Source of the DNA: Phycisphaerales bacterium
GTDB lineage: Bacteria; Planctomycetota; Phycisphaerae; Phycisphaerales; SM1A02
NCBI GenBank assembly: GCA_020427625.1
Contig: JAGQOI010000422.1
Coordinates: 1-5,161 of the forward strand
Direction of reading: 5' to 3'
DNA length: 5,161 bases
The notes beneath the pieces were generated by a model. That model worked only from the letters and a program-made list of their open reading frames with translations, was not told the origin of the DNA and made no database searches. How positions within the stretch are numbered: the stretch's first letter is position 1; every line of letters begins with the position of its first letter. The position numbers and the translations under genes were made by a program. Positions 4,618-5,161 of the stretch are shown here, in pieces.

Positions 4618-5161
4618 GCGCCGTCGTCCGCGGGCGGTGAGGAGTCCGCCGAAGCCGAGCACGAGCAGGGTCGCGGGCGCCGGGACGAACTCGACGCCGG
4701 TCAGCTCGATGTAGTACTCACCGATCGCACCGGGTTCGGTCCAGAAGGCGATCGGCAGCGAGCCGCCGAGACCGTCCGGTCCGGAGACCTCGGTCGGCGT
4801 CGCGAAGTCGAAGATCTCGCCGCCGGCGGAGAACGGGTCGCTGCCCGCGCCCGAGATGGCGAGATAGTAGATGCCGGGCGCGACGAGTCCGGGCGTCGCG
4901 TCGTCGGTCGCCGGGCCGAACGCCGCCTGGTCGGTGATGCTCATCGCGTTGTCGTTGCCGAGCACGCCGAGACCGCTCTCGTCGAAGAGCCACAACTGGA
5001 TGTCGAAGCCGCCGGCGACGACGAGCGACTCGGCGAAGAACGCGGACGGCGTCGGGATGAAGATCTTGTACATGTCCTGGAAGTCGGACCCGCCGGGGCC
5101 GAAGGCGTTGCCCGTCAGCGATCCCCTGATGCTGTTCAGCGGGCCGCTCAGGTTCGGAACC
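4609..5161 (-). CDS. Secreted PEP-CTERM protein, probably PPC-like beta-sandwich (5' end off the right edge)
   Basis: The frame is open on the minus strand from the right edge to the TGA at 4611-4609, giving 183 visible residues; the true start and signal peptide lie outside. The last 26 residues, FVPAPATLLVLGFGG then LLTARGRRRSA, form a sorting tail: a VPAP motif in place of VPEP, a hydrophobic helix and a basic end. This is the pattern recognised by the exosortase system, which sorts proteins to the cell surface. Upstream, DFQDMYKIFIPTPSAFFAES, FDIQLWLFDESGLGVLGNDN and APGIYYLAISGAGSDPF are the strand and turn pattern of bacterial pre-peptidase C-terminal (PPC-like) domains, which occur as accessory domains in secreted proteins. 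The domain name is by resemblance. An ATG at 5073-5071 is internal: the residues before it (GNAFGPGGSDFQD) continue the same domain, so it is not the start. The gene faces the kinase gene and overlaps its end by nine bases. Confidence 0.85.
   Translation of the reverse strand, partial: VPNLSGPLNSIRGSLTGNAFGPGGSDFQDMYKIFIPTPSAFFAESLVVAGGFDIQLWLFDESGLGVLGNDNAMSITDQAAFGPATDDATPGLVAPGIYYLAISGAGSDPFSAGGEIFDFATPTEVSGPDGLGGSLPIAFWTEPGAIGEYYIELTGVEFVPAPATLLVLGFGGLLTARGRRRSA

Noticed and set aside
4609..5073. PEP-CTERM gene as a complete 154-codon gene starting at 5073
   Set aside because: The frame stays open to the right edge with domain-like sequence (GSLTGNAFGPGGSDFQD) before that ATG, and a secreted protein would need a signal peptide, which MYKIFIPTPSAFF does not supply.

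Overview
The window is GC-rich DNA (roughly two thirds G+C by eye) and most likely comes from a member of the Planctomycetota, possibly Phycisphaerae-like. This is an inference from three things: an ECF sigma factor gene overlapping a Ser/Thr kinase-TPR gene (a layout expanded in that phylum), a PEP-CTERM-type sorting tail of the VPAPAT variety, and a codon-biased purine-synthesis gene next to secreted hypothetical proteins. No rRNA, tRNA, CRISPR array or transposase gene is visible.

Layout, left to right. (1) Positions 1-442, minus strand: a secreted protein of unknown function, cut by the left edge, with a clear signal peptide and Shine-Dalgarno. (2) 443-545: a short spacer with a candidate sigma70-type promoter overlapping a stem-loop. 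(3) 546-1640, minus: purM (AIR synthetase), complete. (4) 1641-1840: a 200-bp divergent spacer. It carries two clear copies and one degenerate copy of a GGGACAG/CTGTCCC palindrome, plus -10-like hexamers 6 and 9 bases before the two flanking start codons. (5) 1841-2440, plus: an ECF-type sigma factor. (6) 2440-4617, plus: a 725-residue membrane protein with an HX3CX2C zinc-finger-like N-terminus, a Ser/Thr kinase domain, one transmembrane helix and a TPR C-terminal half. Its ATG overlaps the sigma factor stop by one base. (7) 4609-5161, minus: the C-terminal part of a secreted PEP-CTERM protein, converging on the kinase gene and overlapping it by 9 bp.

Genes 5 and 6 form an evident translationally coupled signalling unit. 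The TPR region, on the other side of the membrane from the kinase, could sense a signal. The cytoplasmic part joins a ZAS-like anti-sigma segment to a kinase, and either could control the sigma factor encoded just upstream. purM is housekeeping and only shares the divergent promoter region. The points most worth a second look are the anti-sigma-like finger fused to the kinase, the palindrome cluster between purM and the sigma gene, and an abrupt change in synonymous codon choice inside the kinase gene near position 3180.
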